NCBI GenBank assembly: GCA_016790635.1
Contig: JAEUOR010000027.1
Coordinates: 1-56,578, forward strand
From: Burkholderiales bacterium
GTDB lineage: Bacteria > Pseudomonadota > Gammaproteobacteria > Burkholderiales > JAEUOS01
DNA: 56,578 bases
Direction of reading: 5' to 3'
The translations under genes and the position numbers were made by a program. Of this stretch, positions 7,512-15,213 are shown in pieces. Within the stretch, counting starts at the first letter, position 1. Every line of letters begins with the position of its first letter. The notes beneath the pieces are model-generated. The model ran no database searches, was not told where the DNA came from, and saw nothing but the letters and a program-made list of their open reading frames with translations.

Positions 7512-8480
7512 CTAGCCGCGTCGTCTGGGCCGGTTGGGGCTTGCTGCGGGGCTCGCGCGTGCGGTCAGGGCGCGGCCGGCGCGGTGCACGCGCTCGACCT
7601 CGCGCTTGAGGTGGTCGAGAAAGCTTGCCGCCGCCTCGCCCATGGGCTTGCGCGCCGCGTCGATGACGAATAGCTCGAGCAGCAGCGGCGGGTCGACCAG
7701 GGGATTGACCGTGTAGCGCGTGCCGTCGAGGTCGCCGGCCAGCATGATGAGCGGCAGGATCACCGACCATTCGCCGCGCGCGACCAGATCGAGCGTTCCC
7801 AGCATGGTGTCGAACTCGAGCCTTCGCTTGACGACGATGCCGTGCGCCGACAGATAGGCCTCGATCATGCGCCGGCGCGCATTGGTCGGGCCGGGGACGG
7901 CCAGGTCCAGCGGGCCGAGGTCGGCAAGGCGCACCGGGGCGCGGTGCACGAGCGCCCCGCCGCGACCGGAGACCAGGAGCTCCGGCGTGCGCGCGAAGGG
8001 CTGCGTGCGCACGCCCTTGGAGCCGATCGCGGAGGGAACGATGGCGAAGTCGAGCTCGCCACCGCGCACCCGGTCGGTCAGGTCGCCAAAGTAGGAATCG
8101 ATCACGCGCACGTTGACGTTGGGATTTTCGGCGGCGAAGCGCGCATAGGCCGGCGCCAGCACCGCGCGTGTCATCACCGGGGTCATGCCGACGGTGATGT
8201 CGCCCACCCGGCTTGCCTGGAAGGGTCTGACCGCGCGCAGCGCGCGTTCGTTCGCGTTGAGAAGCTCGATGCAGGACGAGTAGTAGGCCGTGCCGGCCGG
8301 GGTCGGGCGCACCGCTCCGACGCCGCGCACGAAGAGCTTGACACCGAGCGCGCGCTCGAGCTCGCCGATATGCTGCGAGACGCCGGACTGGGTGGCGTTC
8401 TCGCGCTGTGCCGCAAGCGTGAAGGAGAGTTCCTCGCAGGCAGCGACGAACAGGCGGATGCTGCGGAGCGACGGCGTCAT
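7512..8480 (-). CDS. LysR-family transcriptional regulator
   Basis: The 322-residue protein has an N-terminal winged helix-turn-helix (SIRLFVAACEELSFTLAA, then SGVSQHIGELERALGVKLF) and a type 2 periplasmic-binding effector domain from about residue 90. ATG 8480 overlaps the marR stop by four bases (ATGA), so the two regulators are co-translated. The C terminus is basic and proline/alanine rich. Two matching T-N11-A boxes, at 7436-7476 and 3318-3358, make the Bug pair and the alpha/beta hydrolase its likely targets. An upstream open extension to 9323 is a high-GC artefact over marR. Confidence 0.9.
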   Translation of the reverse strand: MTPSLRSIRLFVAACEELSFTLAAQRENATQSGVSQHIGELERALGVKLFVRGVGAVRPTPAGTAYYSSCIELLNANERALRAVRPFQASRVGDITVGMTPVMTRAVLAPAYARFAAENPNVNVRVIDSYFGDLTDRVRGGELDFAIVPSAIGSKGVRTQPFARTPELLVSGRGGALVHRAPVRLADLGPLDLAVPGPTNARRRMIEAYLSAHGIVVKRRLEFDTMLGTLDLVARGEWSVILPLIMLAGDLDGTRYTVNPLVDPPLLLELFVIDAARKPMGEAAASFLDHLKREVERVHRAGRALTARASPAASPNRPRRRG

Positions 8481-8938
8481 GGCTTGGCGGTGCGGGCCAG
8501 GGTACGGAGAATCTTCTTCAGGGCGGCGATCTCGGCCACCGTGAAGGGCATGAGGATACGCGCCTCGTGGTTCTTGGCTTCCGCCAGCAGGCGCGCGACC
8601 TTGGCGCGCCCCGCGGAAGTGGCCATGACCAGGGTGCGGCGCGCGTCGACCGGGTCGGCGGCGCGCTCGACCAGTCCGGCGGCCTGCATGCGGTTGACGA
8701 GCTTGGTCAGGGTCGGCTGCTTGGCGAGCACCTCGCGCGCCAGGTCGCCAACGCTGGCACCGTCGTTGTCGGCCAGGCTCGCAAGCACGCGCCATTCGAG
8801 TGAACTCAAGCCGGCGTTCCTGACCTCGCGGCCGAAGTCGCGGTAGACCGCGTAGCTTGCCAAAGCCAGCAGGTAGGACAGGTAATCGTCGATGAAGCGC
8901 GCGCGGCGCCGCTTCCCGGGAAGTGGCTTGTTTTGCAT
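8477..8938 (-). CDS. MarR-family transcriptional regulator
   Basis: The 153-residue winged-helix protein has the MarR order: a dimerization helix (residues 10-45), a recognition region (SVGDLAREVLAKQPTLTKLV), and a wing with DARRTLV. MarR proteins of catabolic clusters are usually repressors released by an aromatic acid or its CoA ester. The start codon lies inside the perfect palindrome CATGAATATTCATG (8936-8949), pointing to autorepression together with repression of the divergent operon. There is no Shine-Dalgarno site, and a predicted start site lies only about six bases upstream. Confidence 0.9.
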   Translation of the reverse strand: MQNKPLPGKRRRARFIDDYLSYLLALASYAVYRDFGREVRNAGLSSLEWRVLASLADNDGASVGDLAREVLAKQPTLTKLVNRMQAAGLVERAADPVDARRTLVMATSAGRAKVARLLAEAKNHEARILMPFTVAEIAALKKILRTLARTAKP

Positions 8939-8979
8939 GAATATTCATGTAATATAGTCCGATGCGATCCCCTCCGCAA
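8928..8979. promoter_or_regulatory. Overlapping divergent promoters with a 14-bp palindromic operator
   Basis: Plus strand: TTGTTT (8928-8933), a 16-bp spacer, then TAATAT (8950-8955), with the ATG of the flavin reductase seven bases later. Minus strand: TTGCGG (8979-8974), a 17-bp spacer, then TATATT (8956-8951), leading to marR at 8938. The palindrome CATGAATATTCATG (8936-8949) exactly fills the plus-strand spacer and contains the marR start codon. A MarR dimer there would block both promoters. Confidence 0.7.
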
Positions 8980-9531
8980 GCGCCTGCTTCGATGCCCGCA
9001 TCCCCGGGCGGCGGTACGGCGGTACGCGAGCAGTCTGGGGATGCGGTGAATGCGGGGGACCCGCGCGCGTTGCGCGCGAGCCTGGGCCGCTTCGCCACCG
9101 GAGTGACCATCATGACCGCGGCCGGCAACGGCGGCGGGCCGGTCGGGCTGACCGCGAATTCGTTCACCTCGCTTTCGTTGGATCCCCCCCTGATTCTCTG
9201 GTCCCTGCGCGCCGACTCGCCCTCGCTCTTCGCTTTCGAGGTGGGTGCACATTTCGCCGTCAACGTGCTGGCCGATGCGCAGGTCGACTTGTCGCGGCGT
9301 TTTGCCTCGCGCGTTCCCGACAAGTTTGCCGAGGTGGCCTACGCGGTCAACGATTCGGGCGTACCGCTGCTGCACGGTGCGGCCGCGTGGTTCGAGTGCC
9401 GCACGGAGTCGCGCCAGGCGGCGGGCGACCATGTGCTTTTCATCGGCGCCGTATTGCGCCATTCGGCTTCCGAGCAGGAGCCACTGCTGTTTCATTCCGG
9501 GCACTACCGCTTGCTCGGCGGCTTGCTGTGA
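8962..9531 (+). CDS. Flavin reductase (NAD(P)H:flavin oxidoreductase, DIM6/NTAB type)
   Basis: The 189-residue protein matches the flavin reductase-like split-barrel family: RFATGVTIMTA, GLTANSFTSLSLDPPLILW, FAVNVLADAQ and the C-terminal LLFHSGHYRLLGG. Such enzymes supply FMNH2 or FADH2 to a partner monooxygenase, or electrons to another acceptor. It is the first gene of the six-gene operon and overlaps the next gene by GTGA. The ATG at 8962 coincides with the predicted transcription start, so the mRNA may be leaderless; the first 28 residues are not conserved in type. No two-component monooxygenase is nearby, so the adjacent Fe-S protein is a candidate electron acceptor (inference). Confidence 0.88.
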   Translation: MRSPPQAPASMPASPGGGTAVREQSGDAVNAGDPRALRASLGRFATGVTIMTAAGNGGGPVGLTANSFTSLSLDPPLILWSLRADSPSLFAFEVGAHFAVNVLADAQVDLSRRFASRVPDKFAEVAYAVNDSGVPLLHGAAAWFECRTESRQAAGDHVLFIGAVLRHSASEQEPLLFHSGHYRLLGGLL

Positions 9532-10559
9532 AGCCCGCGCGCCGCGACTGGCGCAAAGCGCCTTGGGTCGCGCCGGCGGAGATCAGCGCGCTCCTGGCGC
9601 CGGTTTCCGGCAACACCATCAATGGTGTCGGCGAGACCAAGCCGCGCCGGCCGCGGCAGATTTTCTGGGCACGCAATGCAGACGACGTGACCCACGCCGA
9701 CCTGTTGCGCGCCGTGGTCGGGCGCTTCAACGGCCCCAAGGTCTTGCATGAGGTCTACGCGCATGCTGATCGCGGCCCGCGCAGACCCGTGCCGGTCGCC
9801 GAGGCGCGCGCACCGGCCGATGCGGCCCAGCTGACCGCGCGCGTCAAGGCGTTCGTGCGCAATCTGCCGGGCGGGCGCCCGGACGGCTACCCGGGAACCG
9901 GCAGCGAGGCGGAGCTGGTCGGCATCGCCGCGCTGCGCGAAGAGTGGGTGTATGAAGGAAAGGGCAGCGGCCTGCCTTTCGTGGTGGTCATGGGCATCGT
10001 CATGGACCACGCGCGGCTGTCGCAGGTCACGCCGGACCCCGAACATCCGGTCAGCGCGCTCGAGGTGGCCGACCAGTACAACCGCGGGGCGCGGGTGGCC
10101 AACTACACCGCGCAGTGGATCCGCGAGCAGGGCTACGACGCGCGTCCGCATGCGGGGCCCTGGGTTGGTTCGCTGAACCTGATCCCCGCGGCGCTGGCCG
10201 CCGGCTTTGGTGAAATGGGCAAGCACGGCTCGATCATCAATCGTACCTTCGGTTCGTCGTTTCGCTTGGCCGCGGTCGAGACCGACATGCCGCTCATGGC
10301 GGACCGCCCGGATTCGTTCGGCGCCGACGACTTCTGCACCCGCTGCCGGGTCTGTACCGATGCCTGCCCGCCGCAGGCGATTTCACCGGTCAAGGACTGG
10401 GTGCGCGGAGAGCACAAGTGGTGGGTCGATTTCGACAAGTGCATTCCTTATTTCAACGAGACCTACGGCTGCGGCATCTGCATCGCCGCGTGCCCGTGGA
10501 GCACGCCCGGACGCGCGCCCAAGCTGGCGGCGACCTGGGCCGAACGCAAGGAGCAGTGA
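9528..10559 (+). CDS. Cytosolic reductive dehalogenase-like (RdhA-family) Fe-S protein
   Basis: The 343-residue product carries two [4Fe-4S] motifs: Cys270-273-276-280 (CxxCxxCxxxCP) and Cys305-315-318-322, with the displaced first cysteine typical of RdhA. Upstream are the RdhA-like blocks AGFGEMGKHGSIINR and VETDMPL, corresponding to the corrinoid-binding fold. There is no Tat signal and no fused oxidoreductase domain, unlike respiratory or self-sufficient RdhA proteins. GTG 9528 overlaps the flavin reductase stop (GTGA). Reductive removal of halogen or another ring substituent using electrons from the upstream flavin reductase is inferred. Epoxyqueuosine reductase is a related but less likely alternative. 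Confidence 0.8.
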   Translation: MKPARRDWRKAPWVAPAEISALLAPVSGNTINGVGETKPRRPRQIFWARNADDVTHADLLRAVVGRFNGPKVLHEVYAHADRGPRRPVPVAEARAPADAAQLTARVKAFVRNLPGGRPDGYPGTGSEAELVGIAALREEWVYEGKGSGLPFVVVMGIVMDHARLSQVTPDPEHPVSALEVADQYNRGARVANYTAQWIREQGYDARPHAGPWVGSLNLIPAALAAGFGEMGKHGSIINRTFGSSFRLAAVETDMPLMADRPDSFGADDFCTRCRVCTDACPPQAISPVKDWVRGEHKWWVDFDKCIPYFNETYGCGICIAACPWSTPGRAPKLAATWAERKEQ

Positions 10560-10560
10560 C

Positions 10561-11607
10561 ATGCAAGGGGAACGCATCGAAGCCAAGTGGGTGGAGAGCT
10601 TCGCCACGACTTTCGGCCTGTGCGGTGTCAAGGCCGGCGACGTCGCCGTGGTGCTCTCCGAGACCCAGTCGCGCCGGGTCAATGTGCAGTTGGCTGAACT
10701 GGCCCTGGCGCGCTTGGGCGCGACGGTTTTCCATATCGTGCTGTCCACGCCGCGCCAGTCTGCGCCGGTGCCGGTGCGCTCGACCGGCGCGTCGGATGCG
10801 ATCGCGCGCATCGGACCGGTGGTGAGCGCGCTCGCACAGTCGACCTTCGTCGCCGACCTGACCATCGAGGGCCTGCTGCACGCGCCCGAGCTGCCCGACA
10901 TCTTGAAGGGCGGCGCGCGCGTGCTGATGGTTTCCAACGAGCACCCCGAGGTGCTCGAGCGCCTCATGCCCGACCCGGCCCTCGAACCCAAGGTCAAGGC
11001 CGGCATGAGGATGCTGAAGGGCGCCAAGCGCATGCACGTGACCTCCACCGCCGGGACCGACCTCGTCATCGGCCTGGAGGGGGCCCGGGTCGGAGGCGGC
11101 TGGGGCTATTCGTCGCGCCCCGGTTCGATCACGCACTGGCCGGGTGGCCTGTGCCTGGCGTTCCCGGCCGAGGCCAGCGTCAACGGCACGCTGGTCATGG
11201 ATGCCGGCGATGTCAATCTCACCTTCAAGCGTTACCTGGAGCGCCCCATCACGCTCACCATCAAGGATGACTACGTGGTCCGCATCGACGGAGATCATCT
11301 GGACGGCGCGCTGATGCGCGAGTACTTCGCGGCCTGGGGAGACCGCGAGGCCTACGCCGTCTCGCACGTCGGCTGGGGCATGAACCCGAGAGCGCGCTGG
11401 GACTCGATGGCCTTCTACGACAAGCGCGACTTCAACGGCACCGAACTGCGCGCCTTCGGCGGAAACTTCCTTTACTCCACTGGCGCCAACGAAGTCGCCG
11501 GACGCCACACCCTGGGCCACTTCGACCTGCCGTTTCGCAACACGACGGTCATGCTGGATGGCAAGCTGGTCGTCGACGGCGGCGTCCTGCACGGAGAACT
11601 GGCGTGA
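10561..11607 (+). CDS. NicX-like extradiol-type ring-cleaving dioxygenase (2,5-dihydroxypyridine 5,6-dioxygenase family)
   Basis: The 348-residue protein aligns from memory along its length with 2,5-dihydroxypyridine 5,6-dioxygenase (NicX): RVLMVSNEHPEVL, HVTSTAGTDL, GYSSRPGSITHWPGG, DAGDVNLTFK, VSHVGWGMNPRA. The iron ligands of NicX (His265, His318, Asp320) correspond to His269, His320 and Asp322 here. Family members open a hydroxylated pyridine ring with O2 in the cytosol. The ATG follows the RdhA-like stop by one base and the stop overlaps the next gene (GTGA), so it is an integral part of the operon. Whether the substrate is a pyridine or a related ring is not known. Confidence 0.85.
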   Translation: MQGERIEAKWVESFATTFGLCGVKAGDVAVVLSETQSRRVNVQLAELALARLGATVFHIVLSTPRQSAPVPVRSTGASDAIARIGPVVSALAQSTFVADLTIEGLLHAPELPDILKGGARVLMVSNEHPEVLERLMPDPALEPKVKAGMRMLKGAKRMHVTSTAGTDLVIGLEGARVGGGWGYSSRPGSITHWPGGLCLAFPAEASVNGTLVMDAGDVNLTFKRYLERPITLTIKDDYVVRIDGDHLDGALMREYFAAWGDREAYAVSHVGWGMNPRARWDSMAFYDKRDFNGTELRAFGGNFLYSTGANEVAGRHTLGHFDLPFRNTTVMLDGKLVVDGGVLHGELA

Positions 11608-12383
11608 GCCTGCCGGCGACGATTGTGCGCGGCAGCGGCGACGTCGCGGTCTTTCTGCTGCACGGTGTCGGCGGCGGCAAGGAAGCCTGGCAGGACAACC
11701 TGGAGGCGATCGCGGCTGCCGGCTGTCGAGCAGTCGCGTGGGACGCGCCCGGCTACGGTGCGTCGGCCCCGCTTGCGCGTCTGGACAACGCGGCCTTCGC
11801 GCATGCGCTCGTCACGCTGCTGGATGACGTCGGCGCGCCTGTGTCGGTGCTGTGCGGCCACAGCATGGGCGGCATGATCGCCCAGGAAGTCGTTGCGCGC
11901 TACCCCGGCCGGGTGCAGGGCCTGATCCTTTCGGCCACCTCGCCTGCATTCGGCAAACCCGGCGGCGACTGGCAGCGCGAATTCCTCGCCAGCCGCTTTG
12001 CGCCGCTGGATGCCGGCATCGGCATGGCCGGGCTGGCGCCCAACCTGGCGCGCGGCATGCTGGCCCCGGGGATGAGTGAAGCCGTGGTCGCTCACGCGGC
12101 CGGCATCATGGCACGCGTTCCGGAGAGCACCTACCGCGCTGCGCTCGCGGCCATCGTCTCGTTCAACCGTCTCGCCGAACTGCCCGCCATCGATGTACCA
12201 ACGCTTTGCCTGGCGGGCGAGCACGACGCCGTCGCGCCGGCCAAGGTGATGCGCCGCATGGCACAGACGATCCCGGGCGCGGAGTTCCGGATTCTTGCCG
12301 GTGCGGGTCACATCGCCAACATGGAGACCCCGGCAGCGTTCAACGCCGCGGTGGTCGAGTTCGTGCAACGTCGTTTCATGTAG
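11604..12383 (+). CDS. Alpha/beta hydrolase (3-oxoadipate enol-lactonase / NicD-like)
   Basis: The 259-residue cytosolic hydrolase has a GHSMGG elbow (Ser87), acid in GEHDAV (Asp208) and base in GAGHIAN (His236), with an oxyanion HGVGGGK loop near residue 20. GTG 11604 overlaps the dioxygenase stop and has GGAGAA upstream. In nicotinate catabolism an alpha/beta hydrolase (NicD) deformylates the NicX product, so acting on the ring-cleavage product is a reasonable inference. Overall the sequence looks closer to enol-lactonase-like hydrolases. Confidence 0.87.
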   Translation: MSLPATIVRGSGDVAVFLLHGVGGGKEAWQDNLEAIAAAGCRAVAWDAPGYGASAPLARLDNAAFAHALVTLLDDVGAPVSVLCGHSMGGMIAQEVVARYPGRVQGLILSATSPAFGKPGGDWQREFLASRFAPLDAGIGMAGLAPNLARGMLAPGMSEAVVAHAAGIMARVPESTYRAALAAIVSFNRLAELPAIDVPTLCLAGEHDAVAPAKVMRRMAQTIPGAEFRILAGAGHIANMETPAAFNAAVVEFVQRRFM

Positions 12384-12405
12384 CCGCTTTCCTGGAGGAC
12401 CCGAA

Positions 12406-13692
12406 ATGTCCGCTGTCCCTGTCGCACCACGTGAGCCCCTGCGCTACCAGCCGCCGTCCATCGCCGGTCCGGCCTATCCGCTGACCGACAAGCAGCGCAC
12501 CCTGCTCGACATCGCTGCGCGCCTGGGGCGCGAGAAGTTCGCCGCGCGCGCCGAACGCTACGACCGCGAAGCCAGCTTTCCCTTCGAGAACTACGCCGAC
12601 ATGCGCGAGGCCGGTCTCCTGCGCATCTGCGTGCCGGAGCAGTACGGCGGCTGGGGCGCCGACTTCACCACCTACGTGATGGTTTCGGCCGAACTGGGGC
12701 GGCACTGCGGCTCGACCGCGTTGACCTTCAACATGCACGCATGTTCCGGGATGTGGTCCGGGTTCATCGCCGACGATCTCGACATGAGCGACGCCGATCG
12801 CGCAACCCACGAAAAGCACCGCGCGGTGCACTACCGGCGCATCGTCGAGGAAGGCAAGGTCTACTCGCAGCCCTTCTCCGAAGGCGGGGCGGCGGCGGCC
12901 GGCAAGGCGCCCTGGGGCACGCTGGCCAGAAAGGTCGATGGCGGCTACGTCGTCAGCGGGCGCAAGATATTCGCCTCGCTCTCCGGCGCCGCCGACTATT
13001 ACGGCATCCTGTGCACCGTCGACAAGCCCGGTGCAACGCTCAGGGACTCGCTTTATCTCGCGGTACCCGCCGACGCGCCCGGCGTGTCGGTGACCGGTGA
13101 CTGGGATCCGCTGGGCATGCGTGGAACGGTCTCGCGCACCCTGATCCTCAAGGACGTGCTGGTCCCCGACGAGGCACGCCTCATGCCCGAGGGCATGTAC
13201 GCGCAGGCCGCGATGCGCTGGCCGCACATGTTTGCGACCCTCTCGCCCACCTACATGGGTATCGCGCAGGCAGCCTACGACTTCACCGTGCAGTACCTGC
13301 GCGGCGAGGTGCCGGGCATGCCGCCTGTGAAGCGCCGCATGTACCCGACCAAGCAGATCACGGTGGCCGAGATGCGCATCAAGCTCGAGCAGACGCGCGC
13401 GCTCTTCCTGCGCAACGCCGCCGATGCGCGCGTGGACCCGCCCAAGGACACGCGCATGGCGATCTACGCGGCGCATTACAGCATCATGGAGGCAGCCAAC
13501 GAGATCTGCCGTCTGGCGGTGCGCACTTGCGGCGGCCAGTCGATGCTGAAGACCCTGCCGCTGGAGCGCATGTACCGCGATTCGCGTTGCGGCAGCCTGA
13601 TGCTGCCGTGGACCGCCGAACTGTGCCTGGACCGGCTGGGCCGCGAATGTCTGTACGAGCCCGGCGAGCGCGACGAAGAGGCCTTGCAATAG
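12406..13692 (+). CDS. Acyl-CoA dehydrogenase family protein
   Basis: The 428-residue flavoprotein has the acyl-CoA dehydrogenase architecture. It has an N-terminal helical domain with VPEQYGGWGADF, a middle beta domain (YVVSGRKIFASLSGAADYY and DPLGMRGTVS), and a C-terminal helical domain ending YRDSRCGSLMLPWTAELCLDRLG. The start at 12406 has GGAGG at 12394-12398, seven bases away. The C-terminal segment carries LPWTAE rather than the common MEGTSEI, which suggests a specialised subfamily. FAD-dependent alpha,beta-oxidation of a CoA thioester made by the downstream ligase is inferred. Confidence 0.88.
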   Translation: MSAVPVAPREPLRYQPPSIAGPAYPLTDKQRTLLDIAARLGREKFAARAERYDREASFPFENYADMREAGLLRICVPEQYGGWGADFTTYVMVSAELGRHCGSTALTFNMHACSGMWSGFIADDLDMSDADRATHEKHRAVHYRRIVEEGKVYSQPFSEGGAAAAGKAPWGTLARKVDGGYVVSGRKIFASLSGAADYYGILCTVDKPGATLRDSLYLAVPADAPGVSVTGDWDPLGMRGTVSRTLILKDVLVPDEARLMPEGMYAQAAMRWPHMFATLSPTYMGIAQAAYDFTVQYLRGEVPGMPPVKRRMYPTKQITVAEMRIKLEQTRALFLRNAADARVDPPKDTRMAIYAAHYSIMEAANEICRLAVRTCGGQSMLKTLPLERMYRDSRCGSLMLPWTAELCLDRLGRECLYEPGERDEEALQ

Positions 13693-13699
13693 CGCGCCG

Positions 13700-15172
13700 A
13701 TGAATCTGTCGCGCATCATCGAACATTGGGCCGGCATGGCGCCGGCCAAGGTGGCCGTGCGTTGCGCCGGCGACGATATGACCTATGCCGAGTTGTGGCG
13801 ACGCACGCTTGTTGCGACCGACGGCCTGGCCGCGCGCGGTGTGCGTTACGGTGATCGCGTCGCCTGGCTGGGCTTGAATCACCCGGACTTCCTGGCCTTT
13901 CTGATGGCCTGCGCGCGCCTGGGCGCCATCGCCGTGCCGCTCAATTTCCGTCTGGCGGCCCTGGAGTTGGCCGGGGTGCTTGACCACGCCGAAGCTGCGC
14001 TTTTTTTCGCCGACCCGCCGATGCGCGCCCTGGCCGAAGCGGTCGTCGCGACCTCGCGCATCCCGCTCGCCGAGTCGGAGTCGCTGTTCAACGAAGGGCA
14101 GTCCGCCGCCGCAGAATGCGCGGGGTCCGACGATGACCCGGTCATGCTCGTCTACACCTCGGGCACCACCGGGCGACCCAAGGGTGCGGTACATACCCAG
14201 GCCAACCTGTTGTGGAACATCGCCGCCGCCACCGCCAGCCAGGACATCACATCGCGCGACCGCCTCTTGATGGCCCTGCCGATGTTCCACGTCGGCGGCC
14301 TCAATATCCAGACCCTGCCGGTCTTGAACGCCGGCGGCACCGTGATCCTGCACCCGCGCTTCGATCCCGGTGCGTGGCTTAATGACCTCGCGCGCGAGAG
14401 GCCGACGCTCTCGCTCCTGGTGCCGGCCACCATCCGCGCCGTGCAGGACCATCCGGATTGGCCGGTGACCGACATGTCGTCGCTGCGCTTCATCAACGCC
14501 GGGTCGTCCACGGTGCCGCTGTCGATGATCCAGGCCTTTCACGCGCGCGGCGTGCCGGTGGGCCAGGTCTACGGCGCCACCGAGACCGGTCCGGTATCGA
14601 TCGTGCTGCGCGCCGAGGACGCCTTCACCCACGAAGGCAGCACCGGCAAGCCTGCCTTGCACGTCGAAGCGCGCCTGGTCGGGCCGGACGGAAAGGATGT
14701 GGCCATCGACCAGCCAGGCGAAATCTGGCTGCGCGGCAAGAACGTCGCCGCCGGCTACTGGAAGGACCCCGCCAACCCCGCGTTCAAAGACGGCTGGTTT
14801 CGCTCAGGCGACCTGGCACGCGTCGATGCGGATGGCTTCTACTGGGTCGTCGGCCGCTCCAAGGACATGATCATCTCGGGTGGCGAGAACATCTACCCCG
14901 CGGAGTTGGAAAACGTCCTGGCCGACTGCCCGGACATCGTCGAGTCGGCGGTGATCGGCCGTGCCGACGACAAATGGGGCGAGATGGCCGTCGCGGTCGT
15001 CGTGCCCAAGCCGGGTTCGACGCTCGACGCGGAGCGCGTCAAGGCGCTCTTCGAGGGCCGGCTGGCGCGTTACAAGCACCCGCGCGAGGTGGTGTTCGCC
15101 GAGACGCTGCCCAAGACCGCGCTGGGCAAGGTGCAGAAGGACGTGCTCAAGGAGCGCCTGGCGGGCGTGTAG
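13700..15172 (+). CDS. ANL-superfamily acyl-CoA ligase
   Basis: The 490-residue AMP-forming ligase has the phosphate loop YTSGTTGRPKG (about residue 151), YGATETGP (about 290), the hinge region GRSKDMIISGGENIYP, and the C-terminal catalytic lysine in PKTALGKVQK. The family activates carboxylic acids as CoA esters with ATP. It starts 7 bp after the dehydrogenase and closes the operon. It could activate the imported aromatic acid or a ring-cleavage product. FadD-like and aryl-CoA ligases cannot be separated by eye. Confidence 0.9.
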   Translation: MNLSRIIEHWAGMAPAKVAVRCAGDDMTYAELWRRTLVATDGLAARGVRYGDRVAWLGLNHPDFLAFLMACARLGAIAVPLNFRLAALELAGVLDHAEAALFFADPPMRALAEAVVATSRIPLAESESLFNEGQSAAAECAGSDDDPVMLVYTSGTTGRPKGAVHTQANLLWNIAAATASQDITSRDRLLMALPMFHVGGLNIQTLPVLNAGGTVILHPRFDPGAWLNDLARERPTLSLLVPATIRAVQDHPDWPVTDMSSLRFINAGSSTVPLSMIQAFHARGVPVGQVYGATETGPVSIVLRAEDAFTHEGSTGKPALHVEARLVGPDGKDVAIDQPGEIWLRGKNVAAGYWKDPANPAFKDGWFRSGDLARVDADGFYWVVGRSKDMIISGGENIYPAELENVLADCPDIVESAVIGRADDKWGEMAVAVVVPKPGSTLDAERVKALFEGRLARYKHPREVVFAETLPKTALGKVQKDVLKERLAGV

Positions 15173-15213
15173 TCGCTAGCGTGCCTTCCGGCACCTGCCG
15201 CATCCGGACGTCG

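Noticed and set aside
8481..9323. N-terminal extension of the LysR frame across marR
   Set aside because: The LysR family start is at 8480 with an ATGA overlap; the extension is low-complexity and antisense to the flavin reductase or out of frame with marR.
15181..15194. GTGCC-TTCC-GGCAC hairpin between the ligase and MFS genes as a bidirectional terminator
   Set aside because: The 5-bp stem is short and has no T-run on either side.
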